From positions 1 through 64,000 of the forward strand of contig CAJNBT010000007.1 in NCBI GenBank assembly GCA_905221085.1: a stretch of DNA of 64,000 bases, in the 5' to 3' direction. The notes beneath the pieces were generated by a model that worked only from the letters and a program-made list of their open reading frames with translations, was not told the origin of the DNA and made no database searches. The stretch is from a bacterium. GTDB lineage: Bacteria > Bacillota > Bacilli > Lactobacillales > Streptococcaceae. Numbering within the stretch: the stretch's first letter is position 1; the number at the start of each line of letters is the position of its first letter. The translations under genes were made by a program, and so were the position numbers. Below, piece after piece: positions 51,868-60,187 of the stretch.

Positions 51868-52818
51868 TTACTTGTGAATTTTTCTGGCTACGCGCAACTT
51901 AGCTGAATGCGAGCGGTTATTAGCTTCTAATTCTTCTGCACTTGGCAAGATTGGTTTACGGGACACCAATTCCATCTTGGGTTTGAGATTATCTGGGATG
52001 AAGGGCAAACCTTTGGGAACTTCCACCGTTGAAGCTTCCTTGAACAATTGCTTGATCAAGCGGTCTTCTAGCGAATGGAAGGTAATCACTGAGATTCTAC
52101 CATCTAGAGCCAACATCTCCATAGCCTGCTGGATAGATTCATCTGCCGCCCCCAGTTCATCATTGACTTCAATCCGAATAGCCTGGAAAATCTGCTTGGC
52201 AGGATGGCCCTTCTTCTTAAGTTCCTTGGCAGGTTTGGCCGACTTGATAATCTCTGCTAACTCAGTCGTAGTCTCGATAGGCTTGACTTCTCGAGCTTGC
52301 TCAATCTTACGCGCAATCTGTTTAGAGAATTTATCCTCACCATACTTGAAGAAAATACGAACCAAGTCATGATAGTCATAGTGATTCACCACTTCATAGG
52401 CTGTCAAACTAGCATCCTGATTCATGCGCATGTCCAGTGGCGCATCCTTTTTATAAGAAAAACCACGCTCACGCTGGTCCAGCTGAGGACTAGACACTCC
52501 CAAGTCATAACAAATTCCATCAATTTCCTGGACACCAGCTTCGCGCAAACGTGCCTGTAAATGACGGAAGTTATCCTTGATAAAAGTCACCATTCCCTTT
52601 TCAATGTAAGGTGCCAAGCGTTTTTGCGCATTGTCAATGGCATTCTGGTCTTGGTCAAAGGCATAGAGATGGCCTTTTTCACTTAATTTACTTAATAAAT
52701 ATTCGCTGTGGCCTGCTCCACCCAAAGTCGCATCAACGTAGATACCGTCAGGCTTTACGTCAAGCATATCAATCGTTTCGTGGAGTAAGACCGTTACATG
52801 ATGAAATTCTTTTGTCAT
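51868..52818 (-). CDS. rsmH: 16S rRNA m4C1402 methyltransferase RsmH (MraW)
   Basis: A 316-residue SAM-dependent methyltransferase: [49 protein letters not shown] and [15 protein letters not shown]. It methylates 16S rRNA C1402. It heads the mraW-ftsL-pbpX-mraY operon. Confidence 0.98.
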   Translation of the reverse strand: MTKEFHHVTVLLHETIDMLDVKPDGIYVDATLGGAGHSEYLLSKLSEKGHLYAFDQDQNAIDNAQKRLAPYIEKGMVTFIKDNFRHLQARLREAGVQEIDGICYDLGVSSPQLDQRERGFSYKKDAPLDMRMNQDASLTAYEVVNHYDYHDLVRIFFKYGEDKFSKQIARKIEQAREVKPIETTTELAEIIKSAKPAKELKKKGHPAKQIFQAIRIEVNDELGAADESIQQAMEMLALDGRISVITFHSLEDRLIKQLFKEASTVEVPKGLPFIPDNLKPKMELVSRKPILPSAEELEANNRSHSAKLRVARKIHK

Positions 52819-52827
52819 ATCTTATCT

Positions 52828-52864
52828 ATTTTACCACAAATCTGACTAGCTTGCACTAGTCAGA
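52828..52864 (-). promoter_or_regulatory. rsmH operon promoter with overlapping inverted repeat
   Basis: TGGTAAAAT supplies an extended -10 (TAAAAT, 52828-52833) ten bases from the start codon. TCTGACTAG (52841-52849) and CTAGTCAGA (52856-52864) form a nine-base inverted repeat across the spacer and -35 area, so it could be an operator. Confidence 0.5.
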
Positions 52865-52904
52865 CAAATAGGCCAAAAACAAGTAAGATTTCTTTAAGAA
52901 ATAT

Positions 52905-52956
52905 GTCAAATATGCTTGACATTCACTCTATAGAAGAATATAATATAGTCAAATAT
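52905..52956 (+). promoter_or_regulatory. Consensus promoter with flanking direct repeats for the XRE operon
   Basis: TTGACA (52916-52921) and TATAAT (52939-52944) are both perfect at 17-base spacing. The nonamer GTCAAATAT occurs at 52905-52913 and again at 52948-52956, bracketing the promoter; this looks like an autoregulatory operator pair. Confidence 0.75.
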
Positions 52957-52984
52957 ATACGACACAAATCAGAAAGGAGACCAG

Positions 52985-53179
52985 ATGAATCGAGTGAAAG
53001 AATTTCGCAAGGAACTGGGCATTTCCCAGCTCGAACTCGCCAAAGATATCGGTGTCTCGAGACAAACCATCAATATGATTGAGAACGACAAGTACAATCC
53101 AACTCTGGAACTCTGTCTCAATCTCGCCCGTAGCCTCCAAACTGACCTCAACAGTCTCTTTTGGGAGGATAATTTTTAA
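52985..53179 (+). CDS. Small XRE-family (Cro/CI-type) regulator
   Basis: A 64-residue protein that is little more than a helix-turn-helix (ISQLELAKDIGVSRQTINMI, about 13-32). Proteins of this YozG-like size class often sit beside membrane-protein genes and control their own operon. AGAAAGGAG precedes the ATG. It is the first gene behind a consensus promoter and 15 bases before a DUF3278-like gene. Confidence 0.9.
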   Translation: MNRVKEFRKELGISQLELAKDIGVSRQTINMIENDKYNPTLELCLNLARSLQTDLNSLFWEDNF

Positions 53180-53194
53180 AAAAGGAGCAAACTT

Positions 53195-53737
53195 ATGAAA
53201 AAAGAAACCTTCACTGAAAAACTCATCAAACGTACATACGGTATTTCTGATCCACTTGACGAATACAAACGACGCGAGGCTGATCGTATCGGCAATCAAG
53301 TCTTTATCTTCCTCTTTTATCTGATGATTTTCGGCAATCTTATTCCTCTCCTTCTAGCCTATAAATATCCTCAAGAAGTGGCTCTAATCTATCCTCCTCT
53401 GATTTTAGTGATTGCCCTCATCGCTGCTGGCTATGTCACCTACCAAATGAAAAAAACAGGGATTACAGCTATTGATCCAGATATGCTGAGTGAGAAAGAA
53501 AGCAAGCAACTACACTACCCAGGTCTGAAAGCAGGTTTGTTCTTTGGTCTATGGATGTTTTTTATAACTCCTCTTCTCGGTATACTCATAGGTGAAGGTC
53601 AGGACTATTTCCATTCTCTTCTCACTATAAGAAATGGTGTATCAAGCATTCTCGGTTCTATCTTCTTCGGAGCGAGCATACAGTTCCTCATCTCCCGTCG
53701 CATTGAAAAAGCTAAGAAAGATCAAGATGAGGATTAG
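53195..53737 (+). CDS. DUF3278-like membrane protein
   Basis: A 180-residue protein: charged N-terminus (KKETFTEKLIKRTYGISDPL), then two transmembrane helices (about 35-78), a cytoplasmic loop and two more (about 110-160), with a charged tail (KKDQDED). The N-terminal pattern recurs in the gene at 54102, so they are paralogues. The function is unknown; the DUF3278 label is from memory of this XRE-linked family. Confidence 0.75.
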   Translation: MKKETFTEKLIKRTYGISDPLDEYKRREADRIGNQVFIFLFYLMIFGNLIPLLLAYKYPQEVALIYPPLILVIALIAAGYVTYQMKKTGITAIDPDMLSEKESKQLHYPGLKAGLFFGLWMFFITPLLGILIGEGQDYFHSLLTIRNGVSSILGSIFFGASIQFLISRRIEKAKKDQDED

Positions 53738-53747
53738 GAGGTGCCCT

Positions 53748-54089
53748 ATGAAATCACTAGTAACTTTACTAATCAGTCACATTTTTGTCAGTATCTTTAT
53801 TAACTTTTTCCTAGTTTCTGGACAAATTACACGTCCTTTCTTGATTATCTTCCTTTTATTTCTTCCTTTGTTGAATAAGGGACAAAGACTTCAGAAAATC
53901 CAATCCAAAAAAATACGCCTTCTAAACGTATCTCTCTGTTTTATCCTCGTATCCTTCCCACAACTTTTAAGGAGTTCTGCAGATTGGAGATACCTAGTAT
54001 TTCTAACAATCTGTAGCACTTTTAGCTTGATTTACTTCTATACTTTCTATCAACTCGTTAAAGAAGTCAATCAAAAACCGCTCATTTAG
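53748..54089 (+). CDS. Small membrane protein of unknown function
   Basis: A 113-residue hydrophobic protein with about four transmembrane helices. The ATG at 53748 is chosen because TAGGAGGTG lies directly upstream; an earlier reading would overlap the previous gene in another frame. No family recognised. It is embedded between the two DUF3278-like genes with 10- and 12-base gaps and is probably part of the same unit. Confidence 0.75.
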   Translation: MKSLVTLLISHIFVSIFINFFLVSGQITRPFLIIFLLFLPLLNKGQRLQKIQSKKIRLLNVSLCFILVSFPQLLRSSADWRYLVFLTICSTFSLIYFYTFYQLVKEVNQKPLI

Positions 54090-54101
54090 GAGGTTATCAG
54101 C

Positions 54102-54680
54102 ATGAAAAAAGAAGACTTAACCACTCGCCTACTTCGAAATCTCTTTCATATTCAGGGCCCTTTTGATGAATGCCGTCAAGAGATTATCTACAAGGCTTGT
54201 GCCCGTTCCATGGTCCAAATCGTTTATTCTTCCTTCTTTCTCTTCTTGTTTTATCTATTATTTGGACGCTTCATAGAAGCCGTTCGCTATGCTATGCCCT
54301 ACGTTTACTCTGGACTCATTTTTTTCATTACTTTAAAAACTCAAAGAGTCGTCAAAGAACTCCATCTGGAAAAAGATGACAAGTCAGAAATCATCCTCAA
54401 AACCTACAGCAAAGCCCAAATCAAATTTCGAAGCTGGGTTGTGTTTATCGGCCTTCAGATTGGCCTCTTTACCCTACTCATCTTTCATAAAGTCTTCGTT
54501 CAGCAGATGTCCCTTCCAGATTTTGTGAAGTTGCTCATGCAATTTGATAAAAGTGGTCCTTTCCTAATGTACGGCCTGATTATCGGTAGCATTTTTGGAA
54601 CTCTGACCTACGGATTTCTATCACTTCAGGAGGAGAAAACTCCTAAAAATACCAAACAGAAGGAAAGAAGCAATCAATGA
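54102..54680 (+). CDS. DUF3278-like membrane protein (second copy)
   Basis: A 192-residue protein starting MKKEDLTTRLLRNLFHIQGP, with four hydrophobic segments (about 33-50, 58-75, 110-130, 150-168) and a basic tail. It parallels the layout and N-terminus of the gene at 53195. It overlaps the glutathione peroxidase gene by four bases. Confidence 0.75.
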   Translation: MKKEDLTTRLLRNLFHIQGPFDECRQEIIYKACARSMVQIVYSSFFLFLFYLLFGRFIEAVRYAMPYVYSGLIFFITLKTQRVVKELHLEKDDKSEIILKTYSKAQIKFRSWVVFIGLQIGLFTLLIFHKVFVQQMSLPDFVKLLMQFDKSGPFLMYGLIIGSIFGTLTYGFLSLQEEKTPKNTKQKERSNQ

Positions 54681-55153
54681 ACTCATTATACGATTTTTCA
54701 GTCTTAAATCAAGACAAGCAAGAAACCCCACTAGATACCTATCGTGGTAAGGTTCTCTTGGTTGTTAATACTGCTACCGGATGTGGTTTAACGCCCCAGT
54801 ACCAAGGACTCCAAGAACTCTATGATCGCTATCAAGAACAAGGTTTTGAGATTTTAGACTTCCCTTGCAATCAGTTTATGGGACAAGCACCAGGCAGCGC
54901 AGAGGAAATCAACACCTTCTGTAGCCTACATTATCAAACCACCTTCCCACGTTTTGCCAAGATCAAGGTCAACGGCAAGGAAGCAGAGCCCCTCTATGTC
55001 TGGTTAAAAGACCAGAAATCTGGCCCATTAGGAAAACGAATCGAATGGAATTTCGCTAAATTTCTCATCGGTCGTGATGGGCAGGTCTTTGAGCGCTTCT
55101 CTTCAAAAACAGACCCAAAACAGATTGAAGAGGCGATACAAAAACTACTATAA
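54677..55153 (+). CDS. Glutathione peroxidase family thiol peroxidase
   Basis: A 158-residue peroxidase: LVVNTATGCGLTPQYQGLQE (catalytic Cys near 36), FEILDFPCNQFMGQAPGS and EWNFAKFLIGRDGQ (Trp/Asn of the active site). It reduces hydroperoxides in the cytoplasm. Here it is translationally coupled to the upstream membrane-protein gene, whereas in pneumococcus it lies near the GH31 gene, found here at 60188. Confidence 0.95.
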   Translation: MNSLYDFSVLNQDKQETPLDTYRGKVLLVVNTATGCGLTPQYQGLQELYDRYQEQGFEILDFPCNQFMGQAPGSAEEINTFCSLHYQTTFPRFAKIKVNGKEAEPLYVWLKDQKSGPLGKRIEWNFAKFLIGRDGQVFERFSSKTDPKQIEEAIQKLL

Positions 55154-55158
55154 TTCAC

Positions 55159-55210
55159 AATCTCACTATGATTAGGTCTCCTTTAGCCTGATGAATAGTG
55201 GGATTTTTTG
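55159..55210 (+). terminator. Terminator of the XRE-glutathione peroxidase operon
   Basis: AATCTCACTAT and ATAGTGGGATT arms are followed by a run of six T. Confidence 0.8.
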
Positions 55211-55228
55211 ATTGGCTTTGGCTTAAAT

Positions 55229-55263
55229 AGAAAAACACCCCATGATATGAAACATGAAGTGTT
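55229..55263 (-). terminator. Terminator of the HdiR-UmuC cassette
   Basis: On the minus strand AACACTTCATG and CATGGGGTGTT arms are followed by TTTTC, 34 bases past the last gene of the cassette. Confidence 0.75.
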
Positions 55264-55296
55264 ATAAAAATGATACATTTTACAGCAGACAACCCT

Positions 55297-55590
55297 CTAC
55301 TGACTACTATTTTTAACCCCAACATATGCATAGGTTCTATTTCTAGGACACTCTTTTTCCGTTACTACCCTAAAATAAAAGCGATGCTCCCTCCCATCCT
55401 TAGCATTTTCCTTGTTTAAGGCAAAGTAGTTCTTCTGATTCATTGCCATGGTGCGTAGAATGTCATCAATCAAGAAAGTCAGAGGAACGTTCATGGCAGA
55501 ATATTTTTGAAAATCCTCTTCAAAACGAATATAAGAATCTGAAAAATAATCCATCTGCAGTTTGTTTTCATACAACTCTTTTCTAGTCAT
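55297..55590 (-). CDS. DUF5960-type protein of the UmuC cassette
   Basis: A 97-residue soluble protein beginning MTRKELYENKLQMDYFSDSY. I recall such proteins as DUF5960, recurrent downstream of streptococcal umuC genes; activity is unknown. Its start overlaps the YolD-like gene by eight bases, so it is very likely co-expressed with the polymerase. Confidence 0.7.
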   Translation of the reverse strand: MTRKELYENKLQMDYFSDSYIRFEEDFQKYSAMNVPLTFLIDDILRTMAMNQKNYFALNKENAKDGREHRFYFRVVTEKECPRNRTYAYVGVKNSSQ

Positions 55591-55945
55591 ACACTCCCTC
55601 CTCCCACAGTCTAATTTCTAGGATATCTGCAAGCTCTATCAGGCTATATCCCTCGCTTGTTCTGATAGATAAAGATTTGGAGGATAACTCTCTCACCTCA
55701 CCGATGATAGTGGCTTTCTGCTTCTTTTCCTTGACCACAAAACTTCCCTTCAGTTGGCCAACATAAAGCTGGGAAAGCAAATGTAGTTTCTCATCTAGAG
55801 TCAAATCTGTAGAAAAATCAACACGGCTTTTTTCTTCACTGAGCGAACTGGTGTGTTCTGAGAGGTAAAACCCCATCCACTTCTGCATACCTGGATCTTG
55901 ATAATCTCGCGCGGATTGAAAGGGTAAATAAGAACGATCAATCAT
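55583..55945 (-). CDS. YolD-like protein of the UmuC cassette
   Basis: A 120-residue protein with the YolD-type motif DPGMQKWMGFYLSEHTSSL near residues 17-35 and a C-terminal small-barrel-like half (KATIIGEVRELSSKSLSIR). YolD proteins accompany Y-family polymerases in Firmicutes and are suggested functional counterparts of UmuD (family knowledge). It overlaps umuC by four bases. Confidence 0.75.
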   Translation of the reverse strand: MIDRSYLPFQSARDYQDPGMQKWMGFYLSEHTSSLSEEKSRVDFSTDLTLDEKLHLLSQLYVGQLKGSFVVKEKKQKATIIGEVRELSSKSLSIRTSEGYSLIELADILEIRLWEEGVYD

Positions 55946-57357
55946 TTTAATCCATCTAATCCTCCAGCAGAATGACCCCCAATCAGCTTGCTTCTGGCAA
56001 GGCTCCTAGAGGCCTCTTCCAGTGCATTGGCTTTTAAGAGAGAAGTGAAACCAAATTCTTCCCGAATGGAGTCAATAGCCGTCTGGAGCCTTTCTTCTTT
56101 TTCTAACTTGTCAACATCATCAAAGAGGGAAATCAAGCCGAAGGACTCGTCTACAAATCCTGAATAGTTGACTCCGACACTTCTGACCGCTCCAGAAGTG
56201 TATTTGTTATGAAATAGTTTCAAAACATAGTCCGTTAAGACAGCTGTATTATTGGTCGGTTCGACCTTCATTTGTGTGTGAATAGATTGCCTGAGCTCCT
56301 GTTTAGAGAAACCAAGATAGATAGAAACAAGGGTTGTTTTCTTTCCCGCCCTTCTCAGTCTAATAGCCACCTGCTCCGCCATTTCTCGGAGAATAATTTC
56401 AATATCCCGTAGCTTCACGTAGTCTCTAGGTAAGATTTGAGAATTTCCCAAACCTTGAGACTTGGCTTTATATGGCTTATGAACATTGCTCTCATCAATC
56501 CCGTTAGCATGAAACCACAAACTTAGGCCAGCCTGACCAAGAGCTTTCTGTAACTGGTCTGGATTGCTGGCGGCCAATTCTTTGATTGAAAAAATCCCCA
56601 AGGCATTCAAGCGTTTCTCCATCCGTCTGCCAATCCCCCAAAAGTCTGTCATCTTAGGAATAGTCCAGACCTTCTCTTCCACATCCTGGTAAGACCAGTT
56701 GGCCCTCATGGTCGGAGTGTGCTTAGCCTCATTATCCAGAGCCAACTTTGCCAGTAAGGGATTGGCATTGGACATGCCTACTGTAGAGTAAATCCCTGTC
56801 TGCCTCCAAATATCCCTCTGAATACGAGCAGAAAGCAGATCCAGCTTGTCTTTGCGAGAGAGACTCTTGTCTGGAATGAAGTAGTTGAGCGAACTGGTCA
56901 GATCGATAAAGCCCTCATCGATAGAGTAGGGATAAATATCATCTGGGCTGCCATAGTTTTGAAAGATTCGCTGGATTTCCATATTGACCGCTATGTACTC
57001 ATCCATCCGAGGAGGCACAATCAAGGTCACTTGAGCCCAATCTTCGATGTAACGAACATAATCCGAGTCAGTCGGTAGCCCTTGTTTTCGAGCATTGTAA
57101 TAAGAAAATTTGCGCGTTTTGATATCAAAAGGCAGATCATAGGCCCGACCAACATTGGACTTGCCAAAAATCTTCTTAAACATGGGAGAGGAGGATAGAA
57201 TCAGACCAGTTGAATTATCCGCGCGACTCATGACACAAAGCGAAGTCTTCAGCGGATGCAAGCCCCTTTTTACACACTCAACACTGGCATAAAAGGATTT
57301 CATATCGACAAAGGCAATGTCACTTTTGGGCTCTCTGGAATAATCAAAGTAGCCCAT
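55942..57357 (-). CDS. umuC: Y-family DNA polymerase (UmuC-like)
   Basis: A 471-residue translesion polymerase: FVDMKSFYASVECVKRG (first metal Asp, about 18), PYSIDEGFIDLT (catalytic Asp-Glu near 147), a helix-hairpin-helix (FWGIGRRMEKRLNALGI) and a little-finger domain. It is longer than DinB and of the UvrX/UmuC class. It copies damaged DNA with low fidelity. It is preceded by an HdiR-like repressor three bases upstream, so expression should follow DNA damage. Confidence 0.94.
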   Translation of the reverse strand: MGYFDYSREPKSDIAFVDMKSFYASVECVKRGLHPLKTSLCVMSRADNSTGLILSSSPMFKKIFGKSNVGRAYDLPFDIKTRKFSYYNARKQGLPTDSDYVRYIEDWAQVTLIVPPRMDEYIAVNMEIQRIFQNYGSPDDIYPYSIDEGFIDLTSSLNYFIPDKSLSRKDKLDLLSARIQRDIWRQTGIYSTVGMSNANPLLAKLALDNEAKHTPTMRANWSYQDVEEKVWTIPKMTDFWGIGRRMEKRLNALGIFSIKELAASNPDQLQKALGQAGLSLWFHANGIDESNVHKPYKAKSQGLGNSQILPRDYVKLRDIEIILREMAEQVAIRLRRAGKKTTLVSIYLGFSKQELRQSIHTQMKVEPTNNTAVLTDYVLKLFHNKYTSGAVRSVGVNYSGFVDESFGLISLFDDVDKLEKEERLQTAIDSIREEFGFTSLLKANALEEASRSLARSKLIGGHSAGGLDGLK

Positions 57358-57360
57358 AGG

Positions 57361-58047
57361 CTAACCCTCCATCGGCACAAAATTCCCAACGATAATCCCT
57401 ACAATCCGAGGATCTTCCTCATAGGAAATGAAAATGTCCTTATATTTAGGATTAATAGAAACCAGACGCAAGCCATCTTCCTCCCGATAAACCCGTTTGA
57501 TATAGGTTTGGTTGTTACAAACCACCGCATAAACCGCCCCATCATAGTCAAATCCTGTCTCTCGAATCAGAGCCACTGAACCATTTTGATATTTAGGTTC
57601 CATGGAATCCCCAGCCACCCAGGACGCAAAATCATGGGCCAACTCCTCGTTAAAGTAAACCGTATCAAAATTCTGATCATCGTAGACCGAAGCCCCGATT
57701 CCTGCTGACATGCGTTCATAGACACGGTACTCGTAGAGTCGCTCTGGGATGGTCGCCACTTTCTGGGCTTGTTCCTCTTGAGCCAGATTGCGAGCATAGA
57801 GAACAACCTTTTCCTTCCCTTGCTTGGAGAGGCTATTGTAGAGACGAACAATCTCAATCTGGGTGAAATATCCTTTTGCTACTTTTAAAATGTTCTCTAG
57901 CTGAGCAACCTTCTCCTGGGACGGCTCCTTGATCCCACGTTCCCAAGCCGAGTAAGCCTGAAAACTAATCCCAAGTTGCTCTGCAATTTCCTTCTGTGTC
58001 AATTTTAACTCTTTCCTCCGAGCCTTGAGTTTCTCTGGCTGATACAT
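57361..58047 (-). CDS. HdiR-like autocleaving SOS repressor (XRE + S24 peptidase)
   Basis: A 228-residue LexA-like protein: N-terminal XRE helix-turn-helix (LTQKEIAEQLGISFQAYSAW, about 17-36), linker and C-terminal S24 domain with cleavage site MSAGIGAS (Ala-Gly), catalytic Ser in VAGDSMEPKY and Lys in NQTYIKRVYR. HdiR proteins are cleaved with RecA help after DNA damage and then de-repress a mutagenesis operon; streptococci lack LexA (family knowledge). AGGAGGTG precedes the ATG. Confidence 0.92.
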   Translation of the reverse strand: MYQPEKLKARRKELKLTQKEIAEQLGISFQAYSAWERGIKEPSQEKVAQLENILKVAKGYFTQIEIVRLYNSLSKQGKEKVVLYARNLAQEEQAQKVATIPERLYEYRVYERMSAGIGASVYDDQNFDTVYFNEELAHDFASWVAGDSMEPKYQNGSVALIRETGFDYDGAVYAVVCNNQTYIKRVYREEDGLRLVSINPKYKDIFISYEEDPRIVGIIVGNFVPMEG

Positions 58048-58132
58048 ACTTCACCTCCTATTGTATGCTTGAATGGAGAACATCTCCCTTAGAAAGGCCA
58101 CTCGATGATTGAATTTATATTTTTCAAAACTC

Positions 58133-58145
58133 AACCAATTTGGTT
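58133..58145. promoter_or_regulatory. Perfect palindrome upstream of the HdiR-like gene, candidate operator
   Basis: AACCAATTTGGTT is an odd-length palindrome about 86 bases before the repressor start. I found no confident -35/-10 pair next to it, so operator status is a guess. No gene was seen in 58048-58312. Confidence 0.4.
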
Positions 58146-58159
58146 TAGTTTTATTATAT

Positions 58160-58183
58160 AAAAAAAGTGGACAAATGTCCACT
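58160..58183 (-). terminator. Terminator downstream of the peptide transporter gene
   Basis: AGTGGACA and TGTCCACT arms with a short loop are followed on the minus strand by seven T. It separates the transporter gene from the SOS cassette. Confidence 0.85.
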
Positions 58184-58312
58184 AGGAATATCAGAAACAT
58201 CGTGAGTTTTCATCAAACTAAAAGGACTTAGCCCTGTACCATACAGAACTAAATCCTTTGAATAAATAATGGATCTAACTTTTAAAATCCCTACAGAAAT
58301 TCCAGTTTTCCT

Positions 58313-59785
58313 CTATTTGATACCAGACATTAGTTTTTCAATACGTGGAACGTAGAAGAATAAGATAATACTGAATACAATCGTAATTCCTCCAACAATT
58401 CCATAGTAAGCGACTTCAGTTTCGCTTGTATAAAATTTTACAATTTGAGCATTGATAGCTTGGGCAGCAGCATTACTCAAGAACCAGATAGACATCATTT
58501 GTGCTTGGAAGGATTTTGGTGCTAGCTTAGTAGTGACTGATAGACCAATAGGCGAAATCAACATTTCCCCCACAATCACAATAGCCCAACTCATAATCAA
58601 CCAGAAAGGACTGACCTTAACATCTGTCCCAAAGAGCATCCCTGGTAACATCATCCACAAGAAGGATAAACCTGCTGCAAATAAACCGTAAGCAAATTTC
58701 TTAGAAGAGGACGGTTGCTTTTTACCCATTTTCCCCCACAACCATGCAAAAATCGGCACATAAATCATAATGAAAAGTGGATTGATACTTTGGAAAAAGC
58801 TAGATGGGAAATGAATCTGATTCCCAAATACATTAAAGTAAAGTCGAGTTTGATCATCCGCAAATAGAGCGAGAACAACAGAACCCTGCTCCTCAATAGA
58901 CCAGAAGAGTACTCCAGCGATAAATAGAGGAATGTAGGCAAATACTCGGGATCTCTCAGTAGCAGTTATTTTCTGACTAGATAAAATTTTGAAGAAATAG
59001 TAGATTGGAATGATTACCGCAATTACTGTAAAGATATTAACAATCATATCCACGTTAAACTGGTGAGTAAAGACTAAACCTATAACCACAAGAATAACCA
59101 TGACAAGTGTAATCAGCAAGCGTTTAATCAAGGTCTGCTGGTCCTTCTGTGAAAGTGGATCAGTGGGGTAAAGACTTGATTCAGGCAGATATTTCTTCCC
59201 GTCTAAAACATACTTCACCAGACCAAAGAACATCCCAATGGCAGCTAATGAGAAACCTAGATGGAAATTGACTTCCTGACCTAGATAACCTACTAAATAA
59301 GGGGCAACGAAGGCACCTAAGTTAATACCAAAGACAAAGATACTAAAACCTGCATCTCGTCTATCATCCTCTTTCTCATAAATCCCACCTACCATATCTG
59401 ATATATTGGGTTTTAAAAATCCAGTTCCAAAGATAATCAAGGCAATAGAAAGATAGAGAGCCACTTGTCCAAAAGGTGTTGCCAAAGCAATATGCCCTAG
59501 CATAATCAGAATCCCACCGTAAAAGACCGTCTTACGGCTTCCTAAAATACGGTCACTAACAAAACCACCGACAACCGAGGACAAAAATACCAGCGAGCCA
59601 TAAATCGCCATAACCGATGCAGCCGTGGTCTTATCCATCCCCAACCCACCATCTTGCACACTATAGTACATATAGTAAAGTAGGATAGCTCGCATCCCAT
59701 AGTAAGAAAAGCGTTCCCACATCTCTGTAAAGAAGAGGGTGGACAAGCCAATAGGATGTCCAAAAAATGTTTTCTGTTTTTCCAT
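58313..59785 (-). CDS. dtpT: Di-/tripeptide proton symporter (POT family)
   Basis: A 490-residue MFS transporter of about 14 helices. The signature LFFTEMWERFSYYGMRAILL near residues 17-36 and GTGFLKPNISDMVGGIYE near 120-137 are diagnostic of POT/PTR peptide transporters (proton-binding ExxER-type motif). It takes up small peptides, complementing the Ali/Ami oligopeptide system in the window. It has its own promoter and terminator. Confidence 0.96.
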   Translation of the reverse strand: MEKQKTFFGHPIGLSTLFFTEMWERFSYYGMRAILLYYMYYSVQDGGLGMDKTTAASVMAIYGSLVFLSSVVGGFVSDRILGSRKTVFYGGILIMLGHIALATPFGQVALYLSIALIIFGTGFLKPNISDMVGGIYEKEDDRRDAGFSIFVFGINLGAFVAPYLVGYLGQEVNFHLGFSLAAIGMFFGLVKYVLDGKKYLPESSLYPTDPLSQKDQQTLIKRLLITLVMVILVVIGLVFTHQFNVDMIVNIFTVIAVIIPIYYFFKILSSQKITATERSRVFAYIPLFIAGVLFWSIEEQGSVVLALFADDQTRLYFNVFGNQIHFPSSFFQSINPLFIMIYVPIFAWLWGKMGKKQPSSSKKFAYGLFAAGLSFLWMMLPGMLFGTDVKVSPFWLIMSWAIVIVGEMLISPIGLSVTTKLAPKSFQAQMMSIWFLSNAAAQAINAQIVKFYTSETEVAYYGIVGGITIVFSIILFFYVPRIEKLMSGIK

Positions 59786-59815
59786 ATATGTTCTCCTTAA
59801 AATATATAATAACTT

Positions 59816-59844
59816 ATTTTACAGAATTTTCAAACAAATGTCAA
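59816..59844 (-). promoter_or_regulatory. Promoter of the peptide transporter gene
   Basis: TTGACA (59839-59844) and TAAAAT (59816-59821) are spaced by 17 bases on the minus strand, and AAGGAG precedes the start codon. Confidence 0.75.
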
Positions 59845-59926
59845 ACAAATCCTGTTTGTTTTAGAAAATTTTCTGAAAAAATCTAACTTCTCATACTTAA
59901 TTCCACCATAAAAATCTGTTTTAGAC

Positions 59927-59959
59927 TAACTTCCACTTCGGTCAGGTAAGTGGAAGTTA
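59927..59959. repeat. Twelve-base perfect inverted repeat in the dtpT-GH31 gap
   Basis: TAACTTCCACTT and AAGTGGAAGTTA flank a nine-base loop. Neither side has a T run, so it is not an obvious terminator. It lies upstream of the dtpT promoter. Confidence 0.6.
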
Positions 59960-60054
59960 CTTTGAGAAATCACCTTTAAAAATTTGCTCTTGTTTAGTTT
60001 AAAAATGTTTCAAACTTTGAAACCTACCTATCCTTTTCTCTCCTCTTCAGTAAA

Positions 60055-60117
60055 CAAAAAACATCCCTATGCCAAACTTGTAATTACTAAAATACAAGTC
60101 AATAAGCATAGAGATGT
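60055..60117 (-). terminator. Long inverted repeat terminating the GH31 gene
   Basis: Outer arms ACATCCCTATGC and GCATAGAGATGT and inner arms ACTTGTA and TACAAGT form an extended hairpin, followed on the minus strand by six T. No other feature was recognised in 59845-60187 apart from the repeat at 59927. Confidence 0.65.
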
Positions 60118-60187
60118 AAAACTATTACACATTAAAAAATAAATAATTAGTAATTAAATAATAGAAATTGTGTACGAAATTTCTCAA

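Noticed and set aside
59927..59959. Rho-independent terminator
   Set aside because: A perfect stem but no T run on either side.
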